A stretch of 64,000 nt of DNA from Sphingosinicellaceae bacterium (lineage in GTDB: Bacteria > Pseudomonadota > Alphaproteobacteria > Sphingomonadales > Sphingomonadaceae). The notes beneath the pieces were generated by a model. That model was not told the origin of the DNA and made no database searches. It was given only the letters and a program-made list of their open reading frames with translations. The position numbers were made by a program, and so were the translations under genes. The stretch covers positions 4,355,001 to 4,419,000 of the forward strand of contig CP079108.1 in the NCBI GenBank assembly GCA_019285715.1, read 5' to 3'. Positions 9,592-19,253 of this stretch are shown piece by piece. The stretch's first letter is position 1, and each line of letters begins with the position of its first letter.

Positions 9592-9620
9592 GTTATAAGT
9601 TCACTCAGTATTTACAACAA
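9592..9620 (-). promoter_or_regulatory. Sigma-70-type promoter of the autotransporter gene
   Basis: On the minus strand, TTGTTG (9620-9615) and TATAAC (9597-9592) are separated by exactly 17 bases. The start codon follows 24 bases after the -10 box, preceded by an AAAAGGGGAG ribosome-binding site. The AT-rich leader stands out from the surrounding GC-rich DNA. Confidence 0.6.
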
Positions 9621-9982
9621 ATTTACACATTCCGGTCGCTTTTGTTCGGTAAGGCCTGTGCTAGCCGATCCCGCTGACCGAATTTCGACTCTTTGGTCGA
9701 TGCGACTCAGATCGTCTTGCCTCGTCAACGACATATTATTCCCAAACAGCCCACAATCAACACGAGAAATGTGGCGTGCCTCGATATCCATAACAAGGGT
9801 ATTTTGTGACGGAACGATCCAAAGCTGGCGCTATAACGACCGCCGCAGTCAAGCGCCTAAGTGATTCCACGAGAAGAAATTTTAAATTCTTTCCAAATGA
9901 TGAAAGCATATACACGATTGAACTACAAATAGGATTTTATGTAAAGGGCGCTCTGCGTTATTGTAACAGTTGCATGACACGA
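9621..9982. other. Intergenic stretch, no gene seen
   Basis: AT-richer DNA between the autotransporter promoter and the end of the MucR-like gene. Short open frames occur on the plus strand, but they lack ribosome-binding sites and recognisable domains. I see no RNA gene or mobile element. Confidence 0.5.
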
Positions 9983-10013
9983 GCGATGTCCGCGTATAGC
10001 GCGGTGGCATCGC
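9983..10013 (-). terminator. Hairpin downstream of the MucR-family gene
   Basis: GCGATG pairs with CATCGC and, inside that, CCGCG pairs with CGCGG around a 5-base loop. It lies 17 bases past the stop of the MucR-like gene. There is no clear U-tract on the minus strand, so termination is only a likely role. Confidence 0.4.
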
Positions 10014-10029
10014 AAGTTTGCATCAACTT

Positions 10030-10503
10030 TTAGGTGGTGGCGCGCGGCTTGCGAGGAGTCGGTGCAGGTGCGGCTTCCTCGACGGGAGCGGCGCGCGGCT
10101 TGCGGCCGAGGCCGAGGCGCTTGGCGACCTCACGACGCGCGTCCGAATAGCCCGGCGCAACCATCGGATAGGTAGCGGCGAGGCCGTAGCGGGCGCGATA
10201 CTCTTCCGGGGTCAGGCCGTGACCGGTCAGGTGACGCTTCAAGCTCTTGTAGGGCTTGCCGTCGATCAGCGAGATGATGAAGTCGCGATTGGCGAGCGAC
10301 TTGCGCGCCGTCACCGCGGGCTGATGCTGGTCCGGGCTGGCGGCCGGCTCGGCAGTCGTTGCCGTCAGTCCCGACAGCGCGGCGTGGGTCGAGGCGATCA
10401 ATGCGGGCAGGTCATCGCTGCGGACAGCATTGTTCGCGACAAAAGCCGACAGTAGCTCGACGGTCAGCTCGGTAAGATTCTGCTGTGGTATATTTTTATC
10501 CAT
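10030..10503 (-). CDS. MucR/Ros-family transcriptional regulator, variant zinc-finger site
   Basis: The 157-residue protein has the family N-terminus (NLTELTVELLSAFVANN) and the C-terminal core KSLKRHLTGHGLTPEEYRARYG followed by YPMVAPGYSDARREVAKRLGLG. These regulators bind AT-rich promoter DNA and often control exopolysaccharide and envelope genes, which fits the polysaccharide locus that follows. In classical Ros/MucR the finger begins C-x2-C; here the same place reads S-L-I-D, so both cysteines are absent while the histidines remain. Zinc binding through the usual ligands is therefore unlikely. The ATG at 10503 has GAAGAG 9 bases upstream; an ATG at 10524 is possible but has a poorer site. 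Confidence 0.88.
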   Translation of the reverse strand: MDKNIPQQNLTELTVELLSAFVANNAVRSDDLPALIASTHAALSGLTATTAEPAASPDQHQPAVTARKSLANRDFIISLIDGKPYKSLKRHLTGHGLTPEEYRARYGLAATYPMVAPGYSDARREVAKRLGLGRKPRAAPVEEAAPAPTPRKPRATT

Positions 10504-11667
10504 AGAAAAGGTCTCTTCAGTCATTTTTCTAAGGGGAAGTTAGAGACGCTACTGTTGATTCGCAAGCACTGGGACGTGGGTTACCTCTTCTGCAAAACGT
10601 TACGTCACCCATTACTTCCACACGCAACCCTAACAGAACGCGATCAAAAGGAACACAGCCTGCGGGTTGGACCTGTCACATTGCTAATCATGCAGACACG
10701 TTATGAGGTAAGATGACGATGTTTGAGGATAGAGATCCTGATGACCACTGATCAAGAGCGCGGTCAAAGCGTACGTGGATGCGGTGAAGGCAGGTGGTTG
10801 GCAGCTGAACACTGTCAAACCCGGCTTGGCCTTTGTGCCTCGGAAAACACCGGTGCCGTCAGAATCGTTCGGATTCCCCGGGTTTATGGTCGACGCGCTC
10901 TAGATTGCGGCGGCGGCCAAGGATTGCCTGCCGGTATTGGCGGCCCTGCTCGGCGCCCGGCTGCAAGCTCGCTACGGCTGCAAGGCGCGTTTGCGCGTCG
11001 GCGACGTTTAAGCCGAGGCTGGGAGTATCAGGCAGCACGAGCGGCTGCTGGATCGGGCCAAGGCGCTGCGCGCGGACCCCGGCAACCATGAAACCGCTCC
11101 ATGTTCCGCCTTGCTCCCGCAGGCGCGGGGCCAGCGCGCACATGACGACCGACGACGTCGCCAACTTCGCAAGCTCCAGCGTCAGGCAAACGCCATCCTG
11201 AACGCCATCGCATGGCGGATCAGTGACATTAGCGAAATTCGGCCGAGCTCTGAGCAATGGGCGGTTTTGTGGCCGACGCTCGAAGCCGCGATCGTGACCT
11301 TGCAAGACGTCGCCGCTCTGCTGGCGGCGGCCCAGATTAGCGCCAAGACGCACCGGCGTCGGCTGCGCGACTGCGAGATACGGGCAAGCTGCCAGGCGAA
11401 ATGTTCCGCCAGGCTTCTGGCATCGGCCGCGCATGAGGCAGAGACCCGAGCAGCGTCTCGTTGCGCGGTTCGTCGCGCAAGGGCACTGAGGCTCTCGATG
11501 AAGCCATTCTGCTACGACCTACCACGTGTAGCGGACCTCCAACGGTCTCAAAGTCCGTGACAAGTGCCCGGCTGGTAGCTAGGCCGCGCGCTACCTTACA
11601 GGCCAATCTCTGGCTTGCGTGCATCGTTTTGCTTCCTCTGCGAACCCATTTGGAGTTATCTTGGTAA
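10504..11667. other. About 1.1 kb without a credible gene, possibly decayed
   Basis: No frame here has a ribosome-binding site and a recognisable domain. One plus-strand frame reads as plausible protein from about 10750 to 10900 (SAVKAYVDAVKAGGWQLN) but is broken by stops near 10901 and 11008; another frame stays open to 11560 with an unusual Arg/Ala-rich composition. This pattern fits a decayed gene or remnant at the left edge of the polysaccharide locus. I cannot name the ancestor. Confidence 0.4.
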
Positions 11668-12702
<1,035 letters not shown>

Positions 12703-12703
12703 C

Positions 12704-13582
12704 GTGGCGTCGCGGGTGCTCATCACCGGCCTGTCGGGATTTACCGGACGGTATGTGGCGGATGCGTTGCGTGCCGGCGGCCATGAGATCATCGATCCCG
12801 AAGTCGCCAGTCCGGGTTTCGATTTGAAGGAGCCGGAATCGCTCGCCAAAGCTCTCGCAGCTTCCAAACCGGACGCTGTGATCCACTTGGCGGCAATTAG
12901 CTTTGTCGGGCACAGCGACCCGGCTGACTTTTACCGCGTCAACACTATCGGCACGGTCAATCTGCTCGAAGCTCTAGTGCGCGCGCCGATCCCGGTCCGC
13001 AAGGTCGTCATCGCCAGCAGCGCCAACATCTATGGAAATGCACTCGTCTCGCCGATCGACGAGACGAGTACGCCGGCTCCTGTCAATCATTATGCCTGCA
13101 GCAAGTTGGCAATGGAGCATTTGGTACGTCAATGGTTTGACCGGCTGCCAATTATCGTAACGCGTCCATTCAACTATACCGGCCGCGGTCAGGGTGCGCA
13201 GTTCCTCGTCCCAAAGATCGTCGGTCATTTCGCCCGCCGTGAGCCGGTCCTTGAGCTCGGCAATCTCGACGTCGCCCGCGATTTCAGCGACGTCCGCGAC
13301 GTCGCCGGCCTTTACGCCGAGTTGCTGTTGTCCGCAGCCGAGGGCGAGATCGTTAACGTCTGCTCCGGCCGTGCCTATTCCCTCCAATGGATCGTCGACA
13401 CCTGTTCAGCGATCACCGGCCACGAGCTTGAGGTCCGCGTCAATCCGGCCTTTGTCCGCGCCGATGAGATCAAATCGCTCGTTGGGAGCACCGCCAAATT
13501 GGACGCACAGGTCTCGGTCTTGAGGCGGGAGTTAGACCTCACTTTGGCGTGGATGTTGAGTCCCGGAGACTACGGCGCATGA
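12704..13582 (+). CDS. NAD(P)-dependent epimerase/dehydratase, probable GDP-4-keto-6-deoxymannose reductase
   Basis: A GTG-initiated extended SDR of 292 residues. It has LITGLSGFTGRYVADAL at the N-terminus, HLAAISFVGHSD, the SSANIYG serine motif and the NHYACSKLAME tyrosine-lysine motif. It follows gmd by one base. That pairing and its short length fit Rmd, which reduces GDP-4-keto-6-deoxy-mannose to GDP-D-rhamnose. A fucose-synthase-like epimerase-reductase or a talose-forming enzyme cannot be excluded without alignment. The stop codon overlaps the next start (ATGA). Confidence 0.8.
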   Translation: MASRVLITGLSGFTGRYVADALRAGGHEIIDPEVASPGFDLKEPESLAKALAASKPDAVIHLAAISFVGHSDPADFYRVNTIGTVNLLEALVRAPIPVRKVVIASSANIYGNALVSPIDETSTPAPVNHYACSKLAMEHLVRQWFDRLPIIVTRPFNYTGRGQGAQFLVPKIVGHFARREPVLELGNLDVARDFSDVRDVAGLYAELLLSAAEGEIVNVCSGRAYSLQWIVDTCSAITGHELEVRVNPAFVRADEIKSLVGSTAKLDAQVSVLRRELDLTLAWMLSPGDYGA

Positions 13583-14487
13583 TCGTACAGTACGCGAGGC
13601 GTATTCTCGCCGCTTACCGAGCTCTTTCTGGCCTCAACCTGAGAATCGATGATTTGAAGATCGGCCAGGGCCGCCTTCAAAGCTCAATAAACCGATCGGT
13701 CAGTTCGCGAAATCTGCAGGACTACGAATTCAAGGTTTTTTCCCAGTGGGGCGAGGACGGGATCATTCAAAAACTCGTTTCGGACGTGTGCATCGAGAAC
13801 CGAACTTTTATCGAATTTGGAGTAGAAGACTTTTCCGAGTCTAACTGCCGCTTCTTGATGATGCACAATAACTGGAGCGGATTTGTCATCGATGGATCAC
13901 CGGCTAATTTGAAGCGCTTAAGAGAGTCCTACTATTTTCCTAGATACGATATTCGTTATCAGGCCAGCTTTATCACAGCGGAAAACATTAACGAACTGTT
14001 GGACCTCTCGGGCTTCGACGCCGACATTGGCTTGATGTCAATCGATATCGACGGGGTCGACTATTTTGTTCTAGAAACTATCTCGAGATACCGGCCGAGA
14101 ATACTGGTGACTGAGTATAACTCCGTATTTGGGAGGGATAGGAAGATCACCGTTCCTTATGAGGCTGATTTCAAGAGAACCCAAAAGCATCATTCGAACT
14201 TGTATTTTGGCTCCTCATTGGAAGCAGTTACGTTTCTGGCCAACAGAAAGGGCTATGTTTTGGTTGGCGTTTCGAGCGAGGGGCTCAACGCGTTCTTTGT
14301 GCGCAGCGATCTTATGAACGACAAGTTCGACGCCTTGACTGCGGAACAAGCATATGTCGAATCGCGGTTCAGAGAAGCACGCGATGGCGGCGGAAAAATG
14401 ACCTACTTGCGCAGTTCCGATCGCATTGAAGAAATTCGGGGGTTACCGGTCTTGAATGTGGAAACAGGGCAGATTGAGCCACTTTGA
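13579..14487 (+). CDS. FkbM-like / SAM-dependent methyltransferase-like protein of polysaccharide loci
   Basis: The 302-residue protein is translationally coupled to the previous SDR by an ATGA overlap. After a basic N-terminal 70 residues it contains the block EFKVFSQWGEDGIIQKL, then FIEFGVEDFSESNCRFL, WSGFVIDGS and GLMSIDIDGVDYFVLE. These resemble the nucleotide-binding core of FkbM-type methyltransferases found in glycan clusters, although its reaction is not known. Its base composition is AT-richer than its neighbours, which suggests recent acquisition. It converges on the glycosyltransferase at 14566. Confidence 0.6.
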   Translation: MIVQYARRILAAYRALSGLNLRIDDLKIGQGRLQSSINRSVSSRNLQDYEFKVFSQWGEDGIIQKLVSDVCIENRTFIEFGVEDFSESNCRFLMMHNNWSGFVIDGSPANLKRLRESYYFPRYDIRYQASFITAENINELLDLSGFDADIGLMSIDIDGVDYFVLETISRYRPRILVTEYNSVFGRDRKITVPYEADFKRTQKHHSNLYFGSSLEAVTFLANRKGYVLVGVSSEGLNAFFVRSDLMNDKFDALTAEQAYVESRFREARDGGGKMTYLRSSDRIEEIRGLPVLNVETGQIEPL

Positions 14488-14565
14488 TGAGTCATTCTAT
14501 TTATGTCTAGCACTGCTCTTGGTGATATCTGCGTTGCAAGAATACTTGTTGGCGGATCATTAATT

Positions 14566-15483
14566 TCAGATCGAAACTGTTCTGGATAAAGAGCGCCAAT
14601 TAGACAACCCCAGCGAGAGCTGGGCACGGAAAGCCCGATAATTCCATCGTAGCAATAAGTAAGCGATCGTGAGGCGATCACGCCAAGAAGTCCTCCGCGC
14701 GCAGCGCAACGCCGCCAGGCTAAAGTCAAAGAAGGGGAATATCCAGTTGATCTTGCGGACCCGAGATGAGGTCATAATGTAGCTCGGATTGGAGCTCATC
14801 CCTCGACTGCCTCGGACAACTGAGCCCTGATCTAGCAGCGCGATTGGCCCGGCGGAGACAACCCGAAGGATTATCGTCCAATCGAAGCCCAAATACCATG
14901 CAATCGGCGACATTGCTGCTTTTAGCAACTCACGGCGGATGAGCGCATAAAAACAGCTGTTGTCATGGACGATCGCGAGAAACGATATTATTCGCGCACC
15001 TAGGTCAGCGGCACCGAGTATACCGCCCCCGTCGACAAGTGGTGCGAGCAGTTGCTCATCGAACACGGTCGGGGACGTCGATGCGACATATTCGGGGTGA
15101 GAAACCAGAAAATCATAATTGACACGAAGATAGTCGCTCGACCTAATATCGTCTGATGCTGCCCAGACAAAATATTCTCCGACCGCCGCATTAAGGACGA
15201 ATGCAAAATTCGCCAAGGCACCCCGATTGACCGGCTGTTCGATCAGACGAATACGCTGGTCCGTCGCTGAATAAGCGCGCACTATTTCTAAGGTTCCGTC
15301 GGTCGATGCGTTATCCGAGATGATCAATTCAAAGTCGGTGAATTCTTGAGCCAGAAGCGAGTCAAGTGCCCGAGCGATCGTGTCTGCCCCGTTATAGACC
15401 GGTACACCAATGCTGATCTTTGGAACGGGGCCGAGGTCCGAGGCTGGCGACAATCCGGAAATCCTTTCTTCTTGAATCAGCAA
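14566..15483 (-). CDS. Glycosyltransferase family 2
   Basis: The 305-residue protein opens with the GT-A fold signature ISIGVPVYNGADTIARALDSLLAQ, then LIISDNASTDGTLEI, and a VWAASDDI metal-binding DxD-like motif near residue 110. GT2 enzymes transfer sugars from nucleotide donors, here presumably to the lipid-linked repeat unit at the inner membrane. No convincing ATG precedes the conserved core; the TTG at 15483 with AAGGT 8 bases upstream is the likely start. The 250 bases to the next gene upstream contain nothing I can identify. Confidence 0.85.
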   Translation of the reverse strand: MLIQEERISGLSPASDLGPVPKISIGVPVYNGADTIARALDSLLAQEFTDFELIISDNASTDGTLEIVRAYSATDQRIRLIEQPVNRGALANFAFVLNAAVGEYFVWAASDDIRSSDYLRVNYDFLVSHPEYVASTSPTVFDEQLLAPLVDGGGILGAADLGARIISFLAIVHDNSCFYALIRRELLKAAMSPIAWYLGFDWTIILRVVSAGPIALLDQGSVVRGSRGMSSNPSYIMTSSRVRKINWIFPFFDFSLAALRCARRTSWRDRLTIAYLLLRWNYRAFRAQLSLGLSNWRSLSRTVSI

Positions 15484-15730
15484 GTGATTGGACCTTATCT
15501 AGCTAATCCGGATTCATCACGAGAGCCGTCGAGTTGCGCGGCAATCAGTCGAACCATTCAAGCGACCAGATTGCAACGCGGCTGCCGGCCGTGAAGCGAC
15601 CCTGTCTTGATGGATTCATTTCGACGCCGCCCATGATCAGACTGCAGTCGATCAGCGTCGACAGCAGCACGCCCTTCGTCGCCATGCTCCATAACGCAAA
15701 GCCCCGCGCGGTCCCAACGTCACGCCCGCA

Positions 15731-16501
15731 TCATCCAGCCTTTCGGCGCAACCAGCCGACCGGGTGATGCGAACATTCGGGCGTGCTTTCGGTCTCGTCG
15801 AACCGGCGCGGCGGATTGGCCAGTTCGAAGTCGGCGCGGCGCGCAAGGAATGCCTTGACCGCGGTGATGGGATTGTTCGTCGCCCAGTCGCTGCCGGTAC
15901 GCGGCATTCCGGCAACGAGCTGCATCACGCCGTCCTGGGACAGAATGTACGACCCAGGCGTGACGAAGTCGGCATAGGCGGCCAGTTCGGCGGCAACATG
16001 ATCGCGCGAGTGATCGGAATCGAGGATCAGCATAACCTTGTCGTCCGGACCGACCAACCGGCGAACCTGCTCAACGACGTCGGGCGCCGTCGAACTGCCC
16101 TCGATCATAGTGATGCGCTTTGCCATTGTGTGCGCCTCGATCGCCTCGCGGTTATGCTGGCGGATGTCAATGTCGAGGCCGACTACCTTGCCGTGCCCGA
16201 TCATCTCCATGATGCTGGCATAAAAAATCAGCGACCCTCCATGCGCGATGCCGGTTTCGATGATGACGTCGGGCTTTACTTCGTAAATTGCCTCCTGGAT
16301 GCGGATCATGTCATCTGGAAGCTGGATGATCGGGCGGCCCAGCCACGAGAAGCCATAGGAGTATTTCCGGACCCAGCCCAGCCGGACCCACTGGTCGGCG
16401 ACTATGTCGAAGGCTTCCTTGGAAAACAGGTCGTGACTGATCGTAGCGCCATCGGCTTCGACGACGCAAGTCTGGGCGTCAGAATCAAGAGTAATACGCA
16501 T
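15731..16501 (-). CDS. CmcI-like (cephalosporin hydroxylase family) methyltransferase
   Basis: The 256-residue protein has the family's SAM-binding region: PDVIIETGIAHGGSLIFYAS near residues 75-94, then GKVVGLDIDIRQHN, and KVMLILDSDHSRDHVAAEL near 155. Members of the CmcI/rhamnosyl O-methyltransferase group often methylate sugars in surface glycans, so an O-methylation of the cluster's sugar is likely. It is the last gene of a six-gene leftward group that makes a CDP-activated sugar. An AAAGGG site precedes the ATG at 16501. Confidence 0.75.
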   Translation of the reverse strand: MRITLDSDAQTCVVEADGATISHDLFSKEAFDIVADQWVRLGWVRKYSYGFSWLGRPIIQLPDDMIRIQEAIYEVKPDVIIETGIAHGGSLIFYASIMEMIGHGKVVGLDIDIRQHNREAIEAHTMAKRITMIEGSSTAPDVVEQVRRLVGPDDKVMLILDSDHSRDHVAAELAAYADFVTPGSYILSQDGVMQLVAGMPRTGSDWATNNPITAVKAFLARRADFELANPPRRFDETESTPECSHHPVGWLRRKAG

Positions 16502-16552
16502 TGAATTTGGCCCTTTATCGCTGACTACAAGCCGCGATGATGCAGCGGCTCT

Positions 16553-17476
16553 TTAGCGACCGGCATCGTCGACCGCAACCGGTCGCCCGGCGGACTGAAG
16601 CCGCCGGGCGACTGCATCGGCGATGCCGGCGGCAAGATCATAAACCGGAACAAAGCCGACCTCGTCGCGCAGCCTCGCCACGCTTGCGCCCATGTAGATC
16701 GGCTCTCCGGCTTGGGTCGCGCGCGCGCCCAGGCGAACGAGTTCGCTGCCGCCAGCGAGGGCCGACGCCGTCTCGATAAAGTCACGGACCCGGACCACCC
16801 GGCCTTGTGCAATATTGACGGCTCCAGTGACATCGCCCGACAAGAAAGCCACCAGCGCCCTGGCAACATCGTCGACGTGCATGAAATCGCGCGATTGCCA
16901 CCCGGACGTGCAGGCGATGGCCGAACCGGCACGGGCACCATCTACGAGACTGCTGAGCAGGCGGCCGGCCTGCTCGTGCGGACCATAGGGATAAAAGATC
17001 CTGGCCCAGCCAAACGACAGATCGAGCGGCGTCGCTGCGGTTGCCAGCAGCTGGTAAAGTGACGCCTTGGCGGTTCCATAAAGCGTGTGCGGACGCAACG
17101 GCGTGCGGACTTCGTCAAGCTCAAGAAAGCCCCAGTCATATTCCGCGCACGTGCCGACGCCGACCAGCCGCTTGCCGCCGCCCGCCGCAAAAGCACGCAC
17201 CAGTCGCAACGATGCAGCGACCCAGTCAAGATTTTCAGGCGCGTGCCAGAACGCCCCTGGCTTGGCGTACCAGGCGAGGTGAAGCATGGTGTCGGCGGCG
17301 ATGTCCTTGATAATGTCGGGCACTGCGCCGAGCAGGTCGGCACGGTGCACGTTGCACCCTGCAACGGGCGCGCCCTCACGCGTAAGCAGATGAACGTCAT
17401 GGCCTGCGGCAATGAGCAGCGGCACTACGGCGCGACCGACGAAGCCGCTGCCACCGGTTACCAGGACACACGTCAT
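16553..17476 (-). CDS. NAD(P)-dependent sugar reductase/epimerase (extended SDR)
   Basis: The 307-residue protein begins VLVTGGSGFVGRAVVPLL, the Rossmann dinucleotide motif. It continues with LHLAWYAKPG, a GVGTCAEYDWG serine/threonine region, LYGTAKASLYQLL with the YxxxK pair, and ARIFYPYGPHEQAGRL. In this operon position, after a C-methyltransferase and a cupin epimerase, it most likely performs the final 4-keto reduction of the CDP-linked sugar. Its ATG overlaps the stop of the preceding gene (ATGA at 17476-17473). Exact stereochemistry cannot be read from sequence. Confidence 0.78.
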   Translation of the reverse strand: MTCVLVTGGSGFVGRAVVPLLIAAGHDVHLLTREGAPVAGCNVHRADLLGAVPDIIKDIAADTMLHLAWYAKPGAFWHAPENLDWVAASLRLVRAFAAGGGKRLVGVGTCAEYDWGFLELDEVRTPLRPHTLYGTAKASLYQLLATAATPLDLSFGWARIFYPYGPHEQAGRLLSSLVDGARAGSAIACTSGWQSRDFMHVDDVARALVAFLSGDVTGAVNIAQGRVVRVRDFIETASALAGGSELVRLGARATQAGEPIYMGASVARLRDEVGFVPVYDLAAGIADAVARRLQSAGRPVAVDDAGR

Positions 17477-18018
17477 GTCGCACCCGAATTGGCGACGAAG
17501 TCGGGATATGTCGCATCGCGCGCGGAGATGACCGCCGGCCTAGCCGGCCAATCGATTGCAAAGGCCGGATCGTCCCAGCGCAAACCGATTCCGACGTCAC
17601 GCACGAACGGCGTGCCCATGTAGTAGACTAGGTCGCTATCCGCGGTCAGCGTCAGAAATCCGTGCGCGCAGCCCGGGGGAATGAAGAACAGCCGGTTGCC
17701 GGTTGCCGCGAGATCGACCGTGACGACGTGACCGTACGTCGGCGATCCTGACCGGACATCGACCGCAACATCGAAAATCCGCCCTCGGACACACTGCACG
17801 AGCTTTGCTTCGGCGTACCGTATATCCTGGGTATGGAGCCCACGAAGCGTGTGGCCCGCGGTGTTGCGGGACAGGTTGACCTGCATCGGCCTAAAATCGA
17901 TGCCGGCGGCAGCAAATTCTTCACCACAAAAGATCCGGGCGAAACCGCCGCGTTCATCGGATCGGATATCGAGCTCGACGATGAACGCGCCCTCTATATC
18001 GGTTGCCGCGAAGCGCAT
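17473..18018 (-). CDS. dTDP-4-dehydrorhamnose 3,5-epimerase-family cupin
   Basis: The 181-residue protein has the RmlC fold markers: FVVELD-type N-terminus (AFIVELDIRSDERGGFARIF), the GHTLRGLHTQ motif containing the conserved histidine, VRGRIFDVAVDVRSGSPTYG, and FFIPPGCAHGFLTL. It epimerises positions 3 and/or 5 of an NDP-4-keto-6-deoxyhexose. Because the operon encodes CDP-glucose enzymes and no dTDP enzymes, the likely substrate is the CDP-linked keto sugar, possibly after C-methylation. The start codon shares its A with the upstream TGA stop, so translation is coupled. A longer frame upstream is not needed. Confidence 0.85.
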   Translation of the reverse strand: MRFAATDIEGAFIVELDIRSDERGGFARIFCGEEFAAAGIDFRPMQVNLSRNTAGHTLRGLHTQDIRYAEAKLVQCVRGRIFDVAVDVRSGSPTYGHVVTVDLAATGNRLFFIPPGCAHGFLTLTADSDLVYYMGTPFVRDVGIGLRWDDPAFAIDWPARPAVISARDATYPDFVANSGAT

Positions 18019-19253
18019 CAGTTGATTTGCAGCGCCGGGATAGCGACGACAAAACGCCCCCCCCAGTCCCGGATGCCCGCCATCTGTCGCTCGATCTCGG
18101 GCCGGAGGTTCCATGGCAGGATAAGCACGTATTCGGGGCGCGCCTCGATCAGATTTTGCGGTGTGCCTACTGGGACCCGGCTGCCCGGCGCCAGCTTGTT
18201 CTGCTTGGCCGGACTAAGGTCTACGATCAGTGGCAACAGGCCGGGATCGACGCCACAGTAGTTGAGGAGGGTATTGCCCTTTGCCGCTGCTCCGTAGCCG
18301 ATGACCGTCTTGCCCTCGGCTTTTGCCATACGGAGGAAGTCCAGCAGGTCGTCGCGAACCCTGCGTGCCTTAGCGTCGAATCCGGCATAGCCTTCGGGCC
18401 GATCGAGCCCGGCAGCGATCTCAGCCTGACGGACGGTCTCGACGCGTGCCGTTCTCGTATGCGCGGCGTCCGCCCGACAGGCGAAGACGCGAAGCGAGCC
18501 TCCGTGCGTGCCGAGCCGCTCGACGTCGAAAATGCGCAAGCCGGCGCGGCGAAAGACGACTTCAACGGCGAGCAGGGACAGATAAGTGAAATGCTCGTGA
18601 TAGATTGTGTCGAACTGCACACCTTCGATCGTCGTCAGCAGGTGTGGGAATTCGACTGTGAAGACGCCTTCCGGCTTGAGCAGGATTGGAATCCCCGCAA
18701 CAAAATCGTTGATGTCGGGCACATGCGCCATGACGTTTTTCGCAGCGATCAGGTCAGCAGCCTCGCCGCGCTCCGCGAGGTCACGGGCCGTTGCCGTGCC
18801 GAAGAAGACCGTCTCGGTGCGGACGCCACGGGCTTCGGCGGCGCGCGCGGTGTTCAGACTGGGTTCGATACCCAGCACCGGGATGCCGCGCTCCACGAAA
18901 TACTGGAGCATGTAGCCGTCATTGCTGGCGATTTCGATGACCCGGCTGCCAGCATTCAGTTCGAAGCGTTCTACCATATCGGCGACGTAGCCGCGGCAAT
19001 GCGCCAGCCAGCTGTCGGAGAAGGACGAGAAGTAGGCATAATCCTTGTTGAAGATCGCGTCGGGCGGCACGACCGAGTCGACCTGGACGAGAAGGCAGAC
19101 GTCGCAAACGCGCGCATGGAGCGGATAGACCGCCTCTGCCCGGCCGGCATCCTCAAGCGAGATGAAGTTGTTCGACAGCGGTTGCCGGCCAAGATCGACC
19201 CAGGTCCGGGTTAGCGGCGCGCCGCAGCCGAGACATGCGGGTGGAATAGTCAT
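18018..19253 (-). CDS. Sugar C-methyltransferase (TylC3/NovU-type, three-domain)
   Basis: The 411-residue protein begins with a zinc-ribbon-like domain (CLGCGAPL at residue 6, later CDVCLLVQ), as in the Methyltransf_13 domain. A SAM-binding domain follows (RVIEIASNDGYMLQYF), then YHEHFTYLSLLAVE with the probable catalytic tyrosine/histidine pair, and a C-terminal domain with IGYGAAAKGNTLLNY. These enzymes methylate C-3 (sometimes C-5) of NDP-4-keto-6-deoxy sugars. The start at 19253 makes an ATGA overlap with the upstream rfbG stop. This gene is the reason to predict a branched, C-methylated sugar. Confidence 0.88.
   Translation of the reverse strand: MTIPPACLGCGAPLTRTWVDLGRQPLSNNFISLEDAGRAEAVYPLHARVCDVCLLVQVDSVVPPDAIFNKDYAYFSSFSDSWLAHCRGYVADMVERFELNAGSRVIEIASNDGYMLQYFVERGIPVLGIEPSLNTARAAEARGVRTETVFFGTATARDLAERGEAADLIAAKNVMAHVPDINDFVAGIPILLKPEGVFTVEFPHLLTTIEGVQFDTIYHEHFTYLSLLAVEVVFRRAGLRIFDVERLGTHGGSLRVFACRADAAHTRTARVETVRQAEIAAGLDRPEGYAGFDAKARRVRDDLLDFLRMAKAEGKTVIGYGAAAKGNTLLNYCGVDPGLLPLIVDLSPAKQNKLAPGSRVPVGTPQNLIEARPEYVLILPWNLRPEIERQMAGIRDWGGRFVVAIPALQIN

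Noticed and set aside
10859-11434. Minus-strand frame of about 190 codons in the gap before gmd
   Set aside because: No ribosome-binding site, no domain, and an unusual mix of residues. It could be a decayed region, but not a gene I can support.
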